A DNA stretch of 64,000 nucleotides from Elusimicrobiaceae bacterium (lineage in GTDB: Bacteria; Elusimicrobiota; Elusimicrobia; Elusimicrobiales; Elusimicrobiaceae). Location of the stretch: positions 111,519 to 175,518 of the forward strand of contig JAEEIL010000012.1 of the NCBI GenBank assembly GCA_016281355.1, given 5' to 3'. Made by a program: the position numbers and the translations under genes. A model generated the notes under the pieces. The model had not been told where the DNA came from, ran no database searches, and worked only from the letters and a program-made list of their open reading frames with translations. This document shows, piece by piece, positions 25,266 through 33,462 of the stretch. Positions within the stretch are counted from its first letter, which is position 1. Each line of letters opens with the position of its first letter.

Positions 25266-26414
25266 CTATTTTGCTTCGGTTTTTTTAGTTTCTGCTTTTG
25301 TATCTTTTGCAGGTTCGTCAAACTTAATCATTACTTTGATTTTTGATTTGCCTTTCAAAGTATTTAAGTAAGAATTTAATTCTTCCTGCATTTTGATAGC
25401 TGCCAAATATTGGCCCATATCGGGTGCAACTTGTTCAAAAGTGAAATCGCGTTTTGCCTTTTTCTCTTGAACTTTGATGATATAGTAACCGTTGTCGGTT
25501 TTAATAGGATCGCTTACGTCCCCTACATTAACCGCAAAGATTTTTTCATCAAAATCTTTTGGCATTACACCTTTGATTAAAATCATTTCACCGCCTGTTT
25601 GGAGGGGGGATTTATCGTCTGAATATTTTTCAATAAGTTCCGGCATGGTTTGTTTGCCTTTTTTAACTTCTTTTTTAATTTTTTTAGCTAATTGTTCTTT
25701 TGCTTTAACTTCCGCCGGAGTATTGTTGTCAAATTTAACAAATATAGGGGAAATCCTTATCTGTTCTGCTGTAAGTTGGTTTAATTTAGCAGCTAAAGGA
25801 ACAGCCTGTTCAAGACGTTCTTTAGGTAAAGCTTTGGCTTTTTGTTCATCACCTGACATTATTACAATTACGTCATCGTATAAAGATTTAACCTGCTCTT
25901 TAGTAGGTGCTGAAACTTTACTGTTTACCACATTATCAATAAGTTTTCTTACGGCAATTTGGTCTTTGATTTTTGCCTCAAATTGCTGATAAGTTAAACC
26001 TTCTTTTTTAAGTTCGGCATTAAAAGCTGCATCAATTTGTTTTTGATCGGTTATCCTTTGACCGGTTAAAGGATCAATAGTAAAGCGGCCTTTAATTTCA
26101 TTTATGCCGTCTGCAAGTTCACTGTCTTTAACTTTAATGCCTTCTTTTTTGGCATTTTGTGTTAAGAGGCTTTCAGTAATAAGTTCGTTTAAAACCTCTT
26201 GTTTAATTGCAGAGACATTTTGAGGATCTTGTAAAATCTGTGGGTTCCTAACTTTATAACTTTCGAGAATTGTATTTACCATTTTATTATATTGGGAACT
26301 TGAGATTGCTTGACCGTTAACGGTTGCAACGTTAGAATCTATAACCTTGGCATCTGCTAAAGTTGCCCCTATAAGCAAAACTGCCGGTATTATGAATAGT
26401 TTATTTATTTTCAT
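25266..26414 (-). CDS. Periplasmic parvulin-type peptidyl-prolyl isomerase (SurA/PrsA-like)
   Basis: 382 aa. Signal peptide ending at LADA (about residue 22). The N-terminal chaperone region contains VATVNGQAISSSQYNKM and a long helical segment, as in SurA. The rotamase domain lies at about residues 215-320: RISPIFVKFD, the gap-rich ELIEKYSDDKSPLQTGGEMI, and YYIIKVQEKKAKRDFTFEQ. It would fold outer-membrane or secreted proteins. GGAGGAAAT precedes the ATG, which overlaps the upstream lipoprotein isomerase gene by 14 bases, so the two are one operon. A Lys/Glu/Thr-rich tail ends the protein. Confidence 0.87.
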   Translation of the reverse strand: MKINKLFIIPAVLLIGATLADAKVIDSNVATVNGQAISSSQYNKMVNTILESYKVRNPQILQDPQNVSAIKQEVLNELITESLLTQNAKKEGIKVKDSELADGINEIKGRFTIDPLTGQRITDQKQIDAAFNAELKKEGLTYQQFEAKIKDQIAVRKLIDNVVNSKVSAPTKEQVKSLYDDVIVIMSGDEQKAKALPKERLEQAVPLAAKLNQLTAEQIRISPIFVKFDNNTPAEVKAKEQLAKKIKKEVKKGKQTMPELIEKYSDDKSPLQTGGEMILIKGVMPKDFDEKIFAVNVGDVSDPIKTDNGYYIIKVQEKKAKRDFTFEQVAPDMGQYLAAIKMQEELNSYLNTLKGKSKIKVMIKFDEPAKDTKAETKKTEAK

Positions 26415-27270
26415 TTATTTCCTCCTTTGCTATACTTATATTATACTTTTTATTTAAAGAGTTTAGATAAGAATCAAGTTTATGATTTTCAATAATCATT
26501 TTGATTCTGTCTTTAGCTTCATTGTAAGTTAAATGCTTTTCGGCTACTTTCATTATTATATGATGGCCTTGTGCTGTTGTTATAAACCCCTGAACTTCCA
26601 TCAATTTAGAGTTTGCAGCCGGAACTTCAATTTGCGGTAAATATTCACCGGGGATAAACGGTGGCATATCACCGCCACTTTTTTTAGATAAAGGTTCATC
26701 TGAAAACTGCCTTGCGAAATCTGCAAATTTTGAAGTGGAACGGACATTACGCATTTGCCTCATTACATCTGCCGCTTTTTGCGCATCTGAAATAATAAAT
26801 TGTTTTATTGTTATTTCATAAGGATATTTTTTATAATAATCTTTTATTTCTTCTTCACTGACACCGATAGTGCCGTCTTTTGCTAAACTTTCAAGCAAAT
26901 TGCGCCTTAAAGCGAAATTCTTTGCTGTTTCAAGTGCAGCTCTTTGGCCCTCTTCCATGGCGGCAATTTCTGCTTGATATTCCGGCGTTAAATCAATTCC
27001 GCGATCTTTTGCATCTGCCAAAAGTAATTTCTCGCTTATAAGAAAAGAAAGGAAATTTGCACGTCCGCTTTTTGTGGTGACGAATTTTTTGAAATTATCG
27101 TCTAAATTATTTGCGGCATTATCAAAATCTCTTTGTGTTATAGGTTGATTGTCAACATAAGCCAGGACAGGCGAATTATTATAAACGGCAGGCCCTGGGA
27201 GGTTATTATCTTGGCGTGATGAACAGGCCACGCAAGTTAAAATTAATGTTATAGTTAGAATCTTCTTCAT
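26401..27270 (-). CDS. Lipoprotein peptidyl-prolyl isomerase, parvulin type
   Basis: 289 aa lipoprotein: MKKILTITLILTCVACSSRQ has a lipobox ending at Cys16. SurA-like N-terminal part (VLAYVDNQPITQRDFDNAAN), then a rotamase segment (EITIKQFIISDAQKAADVMRQM, DFARQFSDEPLSKKSGGDMP, IMKVAEKHLTYNEAKDRI). It is a divergent partner of the next gene, probably acting from the membrane surface. No ribosome site is seen. TTGCCA, 17 bases, then an extended -10 TGATAAACT ends 6 bases before the ATG, so transcription should begin at the start codon. The jag terminator just upstream supports an independent promoter. Confidence 0.85.
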   Translation of the reverse strand: MKKILTITLILTCVACSSRQDNNLPGPAVYNNSPVLAYVDNQPITQRDFDNAANNLDDNFKKFVTTKSGRANFLSFLISEKLLLADAKDRGIDLTPEYQAEIAAMEEGQRAALETAKNFALRRNLLESLAKDGTIGVSEEEIKDYYKKYPYEITIKQFIISDAQKAADVMRQMRNVRSTSKFADFARQFSDEPLSKKSGGDMPPFIPGEYLPQIEVPAANSKLMEVQGFITTAQGHHIIMKVAEKHLTYNEAKDRIKMIIENHKLDSYLNSLNKKYNISIAKEEINENK

Positions 27271-27276
27271 AAATAT

Positions 27277-27305
27277 AGTTTATCATTTAGGAACTTTATT
27301 GGCAA
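27277..27305 (-). promoter_or_regulatory. Leaderless promoter of the lipoprotein isomerase
   Basis: On the minus strand: TTGCCA, 17-base spacer, TAAACT at 27282-27277 preceded by TGA, then 6 bases to the ATG at 27270. Confidence 0.6.
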
Positions 27306-27312
27306 GCAAAAA

Positions 27313-27333
27313 CCCCCACAAATTTTGTGGGGG
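27313..27333 (-). terminator. Terminator after jag
   Basis: Near-perfect palindrome CCCCCACAAA with TTTGTGGGGG, followed on the minus strand by TTTTT. Confidence 0.85.
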
Positions 27334-27351
27334 TATGCGGATTAGTTAAAC

Positions 27352-28461
27352 TTATTTTACTTCTTCTTTTTGTTCTTGAGGTGTTTCTACTGTTGTTGTT
27401 TCGGTAACAACCGGAGTTTGTGCCACTGGTTTAACCTCTTGTGCAGGTTCGGTATTGATATTATTTGTAGCAACATTATTTGCATTATCTTTTGAACAAT
27501 TAGTGCTTTCTGCCGTTAAAACGCAAGAATCTTGTACTTGTGTTTCTTCCGTTTTAGGTGTTTCTGCTATTGTTGTTGTAGGTTGTGTTTCTGTAGGAAT
27601 ATTCTGTACAATTTTATCTTCCGGTTTTGCAATTTTAAGAACAACTTTGCGCCATTTGCCTTCACCTTCTGAAACAGTGACAATGTCTTGTTCTCCGGAT
27701 AAAGAGTGATGAATATATCTGCGCATTTGTGCAGCCATCGGGCGAAAGCGATACGGCCTTTTGTTGCGTCTGATTGATGTTAACGCGTAAGAAATATCTT
27801 TATTAAGTTTTTCCTCGAGTTTATTCCAATAATTTTGAGTATCTGCAACTACTGAAATAGGTGTATTGAAATTCCTGCTTATCATTAAAGTAATGAGATA
27901 TTGAATAGATTGCAAAGTCTTTGCTTCTTTACCGATAACCAAAGCCGGATAATCACAATCAAAAGTAAGCAAAATGCGTTCCTGTTTACCATCCCACCAG
28001 GCATTTAAATTGGAAACTTTTACACCCATCTTGCCAAGCATTTCGTTTAAAGCGGATTTTGCATCTTCCATAGGTTGTTTAACATTATCCGGAATAACTG
28101 CATTTTGAATTTCCATGGAAGGTAATTTTTGTGCTTCGTTAGCTTTTGGTTCGCGCATGGTAACGGTTTTTTCTACCAAATGACGCGGGCGGCGTGTGCG
28201 GCGCGGTTTTTTGTTTGAATTATAAGAAACATTAGAGCGTTTGCGGAGGCCGGTTCTCATCGGGGTTGAGTGTTCGGAGTCCCATGCCTTTTCTACAATT
28301 TTTACTTTTGCTTTTTTCGCACCGATACCTAAAAACCCTTTTGTAGGTTTTTGAATAATGGTAACATCAACTTGATCGCGGCGGCGACCGAGTTCATTTA
28401 AACCACGAATTACTGCTGAGGCTACATCTTTGCCTGTTGAAATAACTTGTCTTCTTGCCAT
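27352..28461 (-). CDS. jag: Jag / KhpB RNA-binding protein
   Basis: 369 aa. Jag_N domain first (RRQVISTGKDVASAVIRGLN, then GFLGIGAKKAKVKIVE), a basic linker (RKRSNVSYNSNKKPRRTRRP), a KH domain (about 150-215, with ALVIGKEAKTLQSIQYLI in place of the usual GxxG loop), and an R3H domain (MAAQMRRYIHHSL). An unusually long acidic, Thr/Gln/Pro-rich tail of about 90 residues follows. KhpB-type proteins bind RNA and act in cell-envelope and division control. Sits 20 bases after yidC in the conserved rpmH-rnpA-yidD-yidC-jag order; AAGGAGA precedes the ATG. Confidence 0.92.
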   Translation of the reverse strand: MARRQVISTGKDVASAVIRGLNELGRRRDQVDVTIIQKPTKGFLGIGAKKAKVKIVEKAWDSEHSTPMRTGLRKRSNVSYNSNKKPRRTRRPRHLVEKTVTMREPKANEAQKLPSMEIQNAVIPDNVKQPMEDAKSALNEMLGKMGVKVSNLNAWWDGKQERILLTFDCDYPALVIGKEAKTLQSIQYLITLMISRNFNTPISVVADTQNYWNKLEEKLNKDISYALTSIRRNKRPYRFRPMAAQMRRYIHHSLSGEQDIVTVSEGEGKWRKVVLKIAKPEDKIVQNIPTETQPTTTIAETPKTEETQVQDSCVLTAESTNCSKDNANNVATNNINTEPAQEVKPVAQTPVVTETTTVETPQEQKEEVK

Positions 28462-28481
28462 AAAATCATCTCCTTATAAGC

Positions 28482-30110
28482 CTAAATATCGGCTAATTTC
28501 CTTTTTAAAACTAAATTTACTACAAAACTAATACAATTGCTGATGAACCAATAAAGCGTAAGCCCGGCCGGGAAGTTTAAGAAGATGACTGTCATGAAAA
28601 CAGGCATCCACTTCATCATAGCCATGGAGGGATTATCTTTAGTCATATTCTCCGGCATTGTAACTTTTTGTTGGATAAACATTATTACACCCATCAAAAT
28701 CGGCAGAACATAATAAGGGTCTTTGGCAGATAAGTCCGTAATCCACCAAATGAATGGCGAACCATGCAATGCCCAAGATGTTCTTAAAGCATTAAATAAT
28801 GCGATAAAAATCGGCATCTGTATAAATAAAGGTAAACAGCCGCTTAAAGGATTTGCACCGTATTTTTTATAAAGTGCCATCATTTCCTGTTGTGCACGCA
28901 TAGGGTCACTTTTATATTGGTCTTGTATCATTTTCATTTGCGGTTGTATGCGTTGCATTACGGCAGCAGATTTAAGTTGCTTGTAGGTAAGTGGGAATAA
29001 TATTATCTGTATTAAGAAAGTCATCAAAATAATTGCGAATCCGTAATTGTGGGTATATTTATTAAGCCACTCAAGGATGTTGCGCATCCATTTACCTAGT
29101 TGCCCGAAAAACCCAAATTGAATTGAACGTTGTAAATCATAAGGTAAACTTTCAAGTAAATTTAAATCTTTCGGCCCGATGTAAAAATCTGAACTGTAAG
29201 TAACAGTTTGATTTGCGGGTAAAACAGCCGGTACTAAAATTTTTAAGTTTGGCCCTTCTGCTCGTGTCTTACCAAAAAGTCCGAAGAAAGACGGTGTTTC
29301 ATACATAAATTGTTTATTGTATTTAAAACCGTCTGCTAAACCTTTCCAATCAGTAGGAATCAAAGCTGTCAAAAAGTAGCGGTTATCAATACCGGCCCAT
29401 TTCCAATCTTCGCAGGTTTCTTTCAATAAATTCGGTTTTATAAAAGTTTTTTCTTTTAAATTATTTACGGAAATATTCTTTTTACCGCTTTCTTGCCTTG
29501 TGCAAAAAGCACGCAAAGTTGCGGCATTATCGCTGATTTCGCTTTTAACCGTATTTAAACCGGGGCCCATATTTAGGTACAAGTCTGATATATTTAATTC
29601 TTCTGCCCTATCATTTTTCAAACTTATTTCTAATTTGTTTAAACCTTGTTTTTTATTTATGGTGTAACTCTTAACCAAAAAAACACCGTCTGCAAGTTGC
29701 GTTTGGAAGGCGATATCAGCACCGTCTTGTGCGGGTATCTCTTCAAAATAAATATCAGGTAAAGTCGCAAAATAACCTTCATTACCGAAGGGGGTTAAAT
29801 TAAGGTCAGTATTAAAATCCCTGTAAATAAAATCTTTTATTGCAGCACCCTTAGAAGTAAAAACAATTTTTGCGTGTTCTGTTTCAACCGTAAAAAGTTT
29901 TTCCGTTTCTTGTTTTTTTGCCGTAGTGAGGGAAACAGTATCTCGTTTTTGTATTTGCGCAGAAATACTTGCCTGTTTTGCTTTAACTACATCTATTTGT
30001 TTAGTAATATTTTCTTGCTTGGTTTGTAGTTGTTTTTGCATGGTAAAAGTGTTATACCCGAAAAACACAAGCAAGGCCGCAGCCAGTGCGATGAAAAAGT
30101 TTTTATCCAT
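28482..30110 (-). CDS. yidC: Membrane protein insertase YidC
   Basis: 542 aa, the Gram-negative-type layout: an N-terminal membrane helix (FFIALAAALLVFFGYNTF), a large periplasmic beta-sandwich domain (about 30-320), and five C-terminal helices holding the insertase core (YGFAIILMTFLIQIILFPL, GCLPLFIQMPIFIALFNAL, MTVIFLNFPAGLTLYW). The hydrophilic coiled segment KSAAVMQRIQPQMKMIQDQY is present. The long periplasmic domain argues for an outer-membrane-bearing (diderm) bacterium. GGGAG lies before the ATG. Confidence 0.96.
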   Translation of the reverse strand: MDKNFFIALAAALLVFFGYNTFTMQKQLQTKQENITKQIDVVKAKQASISAQIQKRDTVSLTTAKKQETEKLFTVETEHAKIVFTSKGAAIKDFIYRDFNTDLNLTPFGNEGYFATLPDIYFEEIPAQDGADIAFQTQLADGVFLVKSYTINKKQGLNKLEISLKNDRAEELNISDLYLNMGPGLNTVKSEISDNAATLRAFCTRQESGKKNISVNNLKEKTFIKPNLLKETCEDWKWAGIDNRYFLTALIPTDWKGLADGFKYNKQFMYETPSFFGLFGKTRAEGPNLKILVPAVLPANQTVTYSSDFYIGPKDLNLLESLPYDLQRSIQFGFFGQLGKWMRNILEWLNKYTHNYGFAIILMTFLIQIILFPLTYKQLKSAAVMQRIQPQMKMIQDQYKSDPMRAQQEMMALYKKYGANPLSGCLPLFIQMPIFIALFNALRTSWALHGSPFIWWITDLSAKDPYYVLPILMGVIMFIQQKVTMPENMTKDNPSMAMMKWMPVFMTVIFLNFPAGLTLYWFISNCISFVVNLVLKRKLADI

Positions 30111-30145
30111 TAAGCTCTCCCGAGCTTTAGGAAAAATAAACTTTA

Positions 30146-30364
30146 CTATGGTACAGGGTCGTATCCGCCGTCACAAAAAGGGTGGCACCTAAGCAGGCGC
30201 TTAGTTGCTAAAAATAACCCTTTAATACAACCATGTTTATTTACTGCCTCTAAGGCATAAGCAGAGCAAGTAGGCGTAAAACGGCACACACCGTAGGGCC
30301 CTAAAAAAGGCCTTATGAACTTGATACAAAACCCCATCAGTTTTAACAGTAAATTTTTTGCCAT
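30146..30364 (-). CDS. yidD: Membrane protein insertion efficiency factor YidD
   Basis: 72 aa, the normal size. Typical YidD signature: [19 protein letters not shown], then [14 protein letters not shown] and [17 protein letters not shown]. The three conserved Cys are present. Assists YidC at the inner membrane. Lies between rnpA and yidC in the conserved block. Confidence 0.95.
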   Translation of the reverse strand: MAKNLLLKLMGFCIKFIRPFLGPYGVCRFTPTCSAYALEAVNKHGCIKGLFLATKRLLRCHPFCDGGYDPVP

Positions 30365-30391
30365 CTTTAAAAAATCTTTAGAAGGGTAAGG

Positions 30392-30769
30392 TTAAGGAAT
30401 ATTTGGGCCCTTACACTCTTCTTTAATACCCGCCTTTTCGGATAATTCCAAAAGGGCTTTTGTAGCCGCTTGTAAGGAAGGCAGTAAGGCCTTCTCTTTC
30501 GGATAAATTAGTATAGCGGCGTTTTTTAGTAAATGTTTATTTAACCTAAAAGCTTCCCTTAAAAGCCGTTTACAGCGGTTTCTTTCAACCGCTGAACCCA
30601 ACTTTTTTGAAACAATTATTCCTATTTGGGGTTTTGACGCTTCCCCCAAATTTAGCTTGCACCAAAAAGTAAACCCCTTTATTTGAACCTTTTTTCCGGT
30701 TGAGAAGATATTTTTGAAATCTTCTTTCAAATAAATGCGTTCACTCTTAGGCAAGCCGTACATATTCAC
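30392..30769 (-). CDS. rnpA: Ribonuclease P protein component
   Basis: 125 aa. Basic protein subunit of RNase P, needed for tRNA 5' maturation. Motifs: GLPKSERIYLKEDFKNIFST near the N-terminus, the FKV-like GFTFWCKLN strand, and the signature SAVERNRCKRLLREAFRLN. The annotated start is GTG at 30769, three bases after the rpmH stop; an ATG two codons in (30763) is equally possible. Neither has a clear ribosome site, suggesting coupling to rpmH. Confidence 0.93.
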   Translation of the reverse strand: MNMYGLPKSERIYLKEDFKNIFSTGKKVQIKGFTFWCKLNLGEASKPQIGIIVSKKLGSAVERNRCKRLLREAFRLNKHLLKNAAILIYPKEKALLPSLQAATKALLELSEKAGIKEECKGPNIP

Positions 30770-30771
30770 AA

Positions 30772-30909
30772 TTACTTGCGAATAAGCTCTTTGCGGCCTT
30801 TTGCGCGTCTGGCGCTGAGCACTTTTCTGCCACCTTTTGTGGCCATTTTTGCCCTAAAACCGATGGTTTTAGCGCGTTTTGATTTGTTTGGTCTGTATGT
30901 TGGTAACAT
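30772..30909 (-). CDS. rpmH: 50S ribosomal protein L34
   Basis: 45 aa, very basic: begins [20 protein letters not shown] and ends with [25 protein letters not shown] L34 sequence. This is the expected gene upstream of rnpA. No ribosome site; TATAAT ends 7 bases before the ATG, with a good -35, so the transcript should be leaderless. dnaA, the frequent upstream neighbour, is absent here. Confidence 0.97.
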   Translation of the reverse strand: MLPTYRPNKSKRAKTIGFRAKMATKGGRKVLSARRAKGRKELIRK

Positions 30910-30916
30910 ATAACTA

Positions 30917-30945
30917 ATTATATAATTTATCTGACATTAATGCAA
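30917..30945 (-). promoter_or_regulatory. Leaderless promoter of rpmH
   Basis: On the minus strand: TTGCAT (30945-30940), 17 bases, TATAAT (30922-30917), then 7 bases to the ATG at 30909. It is the best-scoring promoter in the window by eye. Confidence 0.7.
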
Positions 30946-30984
30946 GGAGAGGAAATCTGTTTCTCTTTAATTTGTTTGCTGTCT

Positions 30985-31100
30985 GCGTCTTTTTAATAAA
31001 TTTCAATTTTTCATTTCCTAGAATACCGAAAATCGCTACGCTCCTATACTTCTGGGTATTCGTCGTCAAAGTAAAAATTGAAATTTCTTTAAAAATACTT
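30985..31100 (-). repeat. Dispersed 116-bp palindrome, copy D
   Basis: Arms AAATTTCAATTTTT and AAAAATTGAAATTT are exact 14-base complements, enclosing a shorter inner stem. Its ends match copies at 34498, 51212 and 60912: AAGTATTT on one side and AAAAAGACGC on the other. Closest to the 34498 copy (shared CTTTGACGAC, CAGAAGTA-like loop and TAGGAAA). Confidence 0.8.
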
Positions 31101-31145
31101 GACAGATTGGTGTGTGCGGTTTGGCTTTATTTTACGATGAAAAGT

Positions 31146-31946
31146 TTATTTGAGTAAATATCTGAGATATAAGTAAAATGTTGCAACAAATATCATAATG
31201 AATATCGGGAATAGAAAAAGAATCTTGTCACCTAAACTGATTTCCTTGCTTTTTAAATAAGCCCGCATATAACCTATAGTACCGAAACTCTTTCCGTGTA
31301 AGGCATAAGTATCTATTTGTTGTTTAATTACATCGGCATCTAGTTCGAGAATATCATTAACTTTATATGAGAAATTAGGCAACAAACGCGGAATTAAAAA
31401 ATATTTTAACCCAAAGTTAAGTACTGAAATTTCAGAAATTATATTAAAACTTTTTCTGTTTTTAAGGTTAATTATCAGTTGATATATAAGGGTGCCATTA
31501 CGATCCGTTGTTATACAATAGTTTATATCTCGATCAGCTGCAACTATTAAATAAGGATTAACATTTTTTGGATCAGCATATACAAAAATTTGTGTTACCA
31601 GGATATTAACATCATTGATTTCTTCAATAGGTATAGATAAATTATGTCTGGTTCCGTTTTTATCATAAACCGTCATAAAAAAATAGTTATGCTTTATTTC
31701 CATTTTTGTTATTTTATTTTGTGTTTTGACAAGAAATGTTAACACTAAAAGTAAAAAGAAGCATGTTGGTAATATAAGGTAAAAAACGGTTGCGGAGCGG
31801 AGAAAGAGTGGAAGTTTATCCGGTGCTAAGAAGTAAATCAAAAATGTTGGTGCAATAGTGAGAATGAAAAGTAAAGAAAGCTCAAGACGAAATAGAAACA
31901 TTTTTAAACTTACAAAATCTACTTTTAAATTATCACTACTTTTCAT
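31146..31946 (-). CDS. Membrane protein of unknown function
   Basis: 266 aa from ATG 31946 (MKSSDNLKVDFVSLKMFL). The frame stays open for 53 more codons upstream, but those run through tRNA-Ser(UGA) and give the familiar false peptide of a tRNA-Ser gene, so they are not protein. Two membrane helices near the N-terminus (about 20-45, LFILTIAPTFLIYFLA, and 52-75, VFYLILPTCFFLLLVLTFLV), a central soluble domain of beta character with a PH-like look (YDKNGTRHNLSIPIEEINDV), and a last helix near the C-terminus (ILFLFPIFIMIFVATFYLYL). No family recognised. It could share the tRNA transcript, as no other promoter is clear. Confidence 0.7.
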   Translation of the reverse strand: MKSSDNLKVDFVSLKMFLFRLELSLLFILTIAPTFLIYFLAPDKLPLFLRSATVFYLILPTCFFLLLVLTFLVKTQNKITKMEIKHNYFFMTVYDKNGTRHNLSIPIEEINDVNILVTQIFVYADPKNVNPYLIVAADRDINYCITTDRNGTLIYQLIINLKNRKSFNIISEISVLNFGLKYFLIPRLLPNFSYKVNDILELDADVIKQQIDTYALHGKSFGTIGYMRAYLKSKEISLGDKILFLFPIFIMIFVATFYLYLRYLLK

Positions 31947-32024
31947 AATATTATGCCTACAATTAAATTTTATTGATAGTTCTATTATATAAAATAAACG
32001 GAAGATTAGAAGGGTAAATTTTTT

Positions 32025-32111
32025 CGGAGAGGGAGGGATTCGAACCCTCGATACAGTTTCCCGTATATTAGTTTTCAAGACTAACGCCTTAAACCGCTCG
32101 GCCACCTCTCC
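32025..32111 (-). tRNA. tRNA-Ser (anticodon UGA)
   Basis: Acceptor GGAGAGG/CCTCTCC, anticodon stem TTAGT/ACTAA with loop CTTGAAA, a long variable arm typical of type II tRNAs, and T arm GGTTCGAATCC. Discriminator G; CCA is not encoded. Confidence 0.95.
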
Positions 32112-32199
32112 AACTCAAATTGTTTACTTATATATTTTACAAATTATTTAAGCACTTGCCAAATTTTTTAATTTAAAATAAGTTAAAATTATCTAAATT

Positions 32200-32208
32200 T
32201 GCTAAAAT
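32200..32208 (+). promoter_or_regulatory. Extended -10 of rmuC
   Basis: TGCTAAAAT, 26 bases before the rmuC ATG, which has an AGGAG site. Confidence 0.5.
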
Positions 32209-32234
32209 GAAGTAAATAACAATTAGGAGTTTTT

Positions 32235-33443
32235 ATGGAAATTTATATCATTATTTTAACAGTCATTATTATCGGCGTTGCCGGCTACGAATTTTTTAGC
32301 AAAACAAAAACAATTAAAGAATTAAATGAAAAAAATAAAGACCTTGAATTAAAAACTCAAGAACTATATGCACAATTAAACGAAGCTGAAAAAGAAAAGG
32401 CAAAAATAGATGCGGAAAATAAAGCACAAAAACAAACGCAGGAACAACAAAAAATAATTTTTGACAATATGCAAAAAATCGCAGAAGGTAAATTTAAAGA
32501 AATCGCAACCGAACTTTTAACCCAAAAAACCAAAGAATTAAAAGATAACGGAAATGAACTTATACTTAATAAAATAAACCCACTAATCAATCCGCTTAAC
32601 GAGCATTTAAATTATTTGCAAGATAAACTTGCGAGCATGCAACACTTAAATGAAAATTTGCAAAAGGAAGCATCCGCTTTAACAACCGCTTTAACCAATC
32701 AAAAAAAGCAAGGCGATTTTGGGGAAATGTTGCTTGAACAACTCCTTGAAAGTTGCGGTTTAAAAGAGGGGGTACACTTCCAAAAACAACCCAATTTTGT
32801 TGACGAAGAAGGCAAAGATAAACGCCCCGATTTTATTATCAATATGCCAAAAGGGCGTTATATGGTTATTGACTCAAAAATGTCGCTTACCGCATACAAT
32901 GCTTATGTTAATGAAAAGGACCCCGCAAAAAAGGAAAAATATTTGCAAGAGCATATTGAATCAATAAAAAAACACATTAAAGAACTTTCCGAAAAAAAGT
33001 ATCAGGATTTAAAAGAATTATATAATTCATCGCCTGATTTTGTGATAATGTATGTTCCGCTTGAGTCCGCTTATTTATGTGCTTTGGAAAAGCAAAAAGA
33101 CCTTGGCCTTTTTGCAAGCGGCAAAAAAGTTGCGGCGGCAACCGCATCATCTTTGATACCGATTTTAAAAGCCATTGAAAGTTTATGGGCAATAAACACC
33201 ACGCAAAAAAATATTGAAGAAGTTATAAAAACCGGCAAAAAGTTGCATTCCCAAGCGGTGGCTTTCGGGGAAGAAATGCAAAAAATCGGCTCCGCTTTAA
33301 GCACTTCGCAAAGGGCTTATGATGATGCTTTAACTAAACTTCAAGGCAAGCAAGGCATAGTTTATTATGCCAAACATTTGGAAGATTTAGGCGCAAAAAG
33401 CAACAAGCAACTTTCTTTAGACAGCGATTCGGAAGAAAAATAA
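32235..33443 (+). CDS. rmuC: DNA recombination protein RmuC
   Basis: 402 aa. An N-terminal membrane anchor (IYIIILTVIIIGVAGYEFF), a long coiled coil (about residues 30-165, ELNEKNKDLELKTQELYAQL), then the RmuC nuclease-like domain with KKQGDFGEMLLEQLLESCGL, HFQKQPNFVDEEGKDKRPDF and YMVIDSKMSLTAYNAY (PD-(D/E)xK-type acidic and Lys residues). RmuC limits inversion at short inverted repeats; given the palindromes nearby this is of interest but only circumstantial. AGGAG precedes the ATG; the next gene follows after 19 bases. Confidence 0.92.
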   Translation: MEIYIIILTVIIIGVAGYEFFSKTKTIKELNEKNKDLELKTQELYAQLNEAEKEKAKIDAENKAQKQTQEQQKIIFDNMQKIAEGKFKEIATELLTQKTKELKDNGNELILNKINPLINPLNEHLNYLQDKLASMQHLNENLQKEASALTTALTNQKKQGDFGEMLLEQLLESCGLKEGVHFQKQPNFVDEEGKDKRPDFIINMPKGRYMVIDSKMSLTAYNAYVNEKDPAKKEKYLQEHIESIKKHIKELSEKKYQDLKELYNSSPDFVIMYVPLESAYLCALEKQKDLGLFASGKKVAAATASSLIPILKAIESLWAINTTQKNIEEVIKTGKKLHSQAVAFGEEMQKIGSALSTSQRAYDDALTKLQGKQGIVYYAKHLEDLGAKSNKQLSLDSDSEEK

Positions 33444-33462
33444 AAAACGGAGAAAAACTTTT

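Noticed and set aside
25220..25321. 34-residue N-terminal extension of PdxA
   Set aside because: It reads through the preceding gene's terminator hairpin and lacks family similarity.
31947..32105. N-terminal extension of the 31146 membrane protein
   Set aside because: It translates tRNA-Ser(UGA) into the familiar MAERFKALVLK-type peptide; start moved to 31946.
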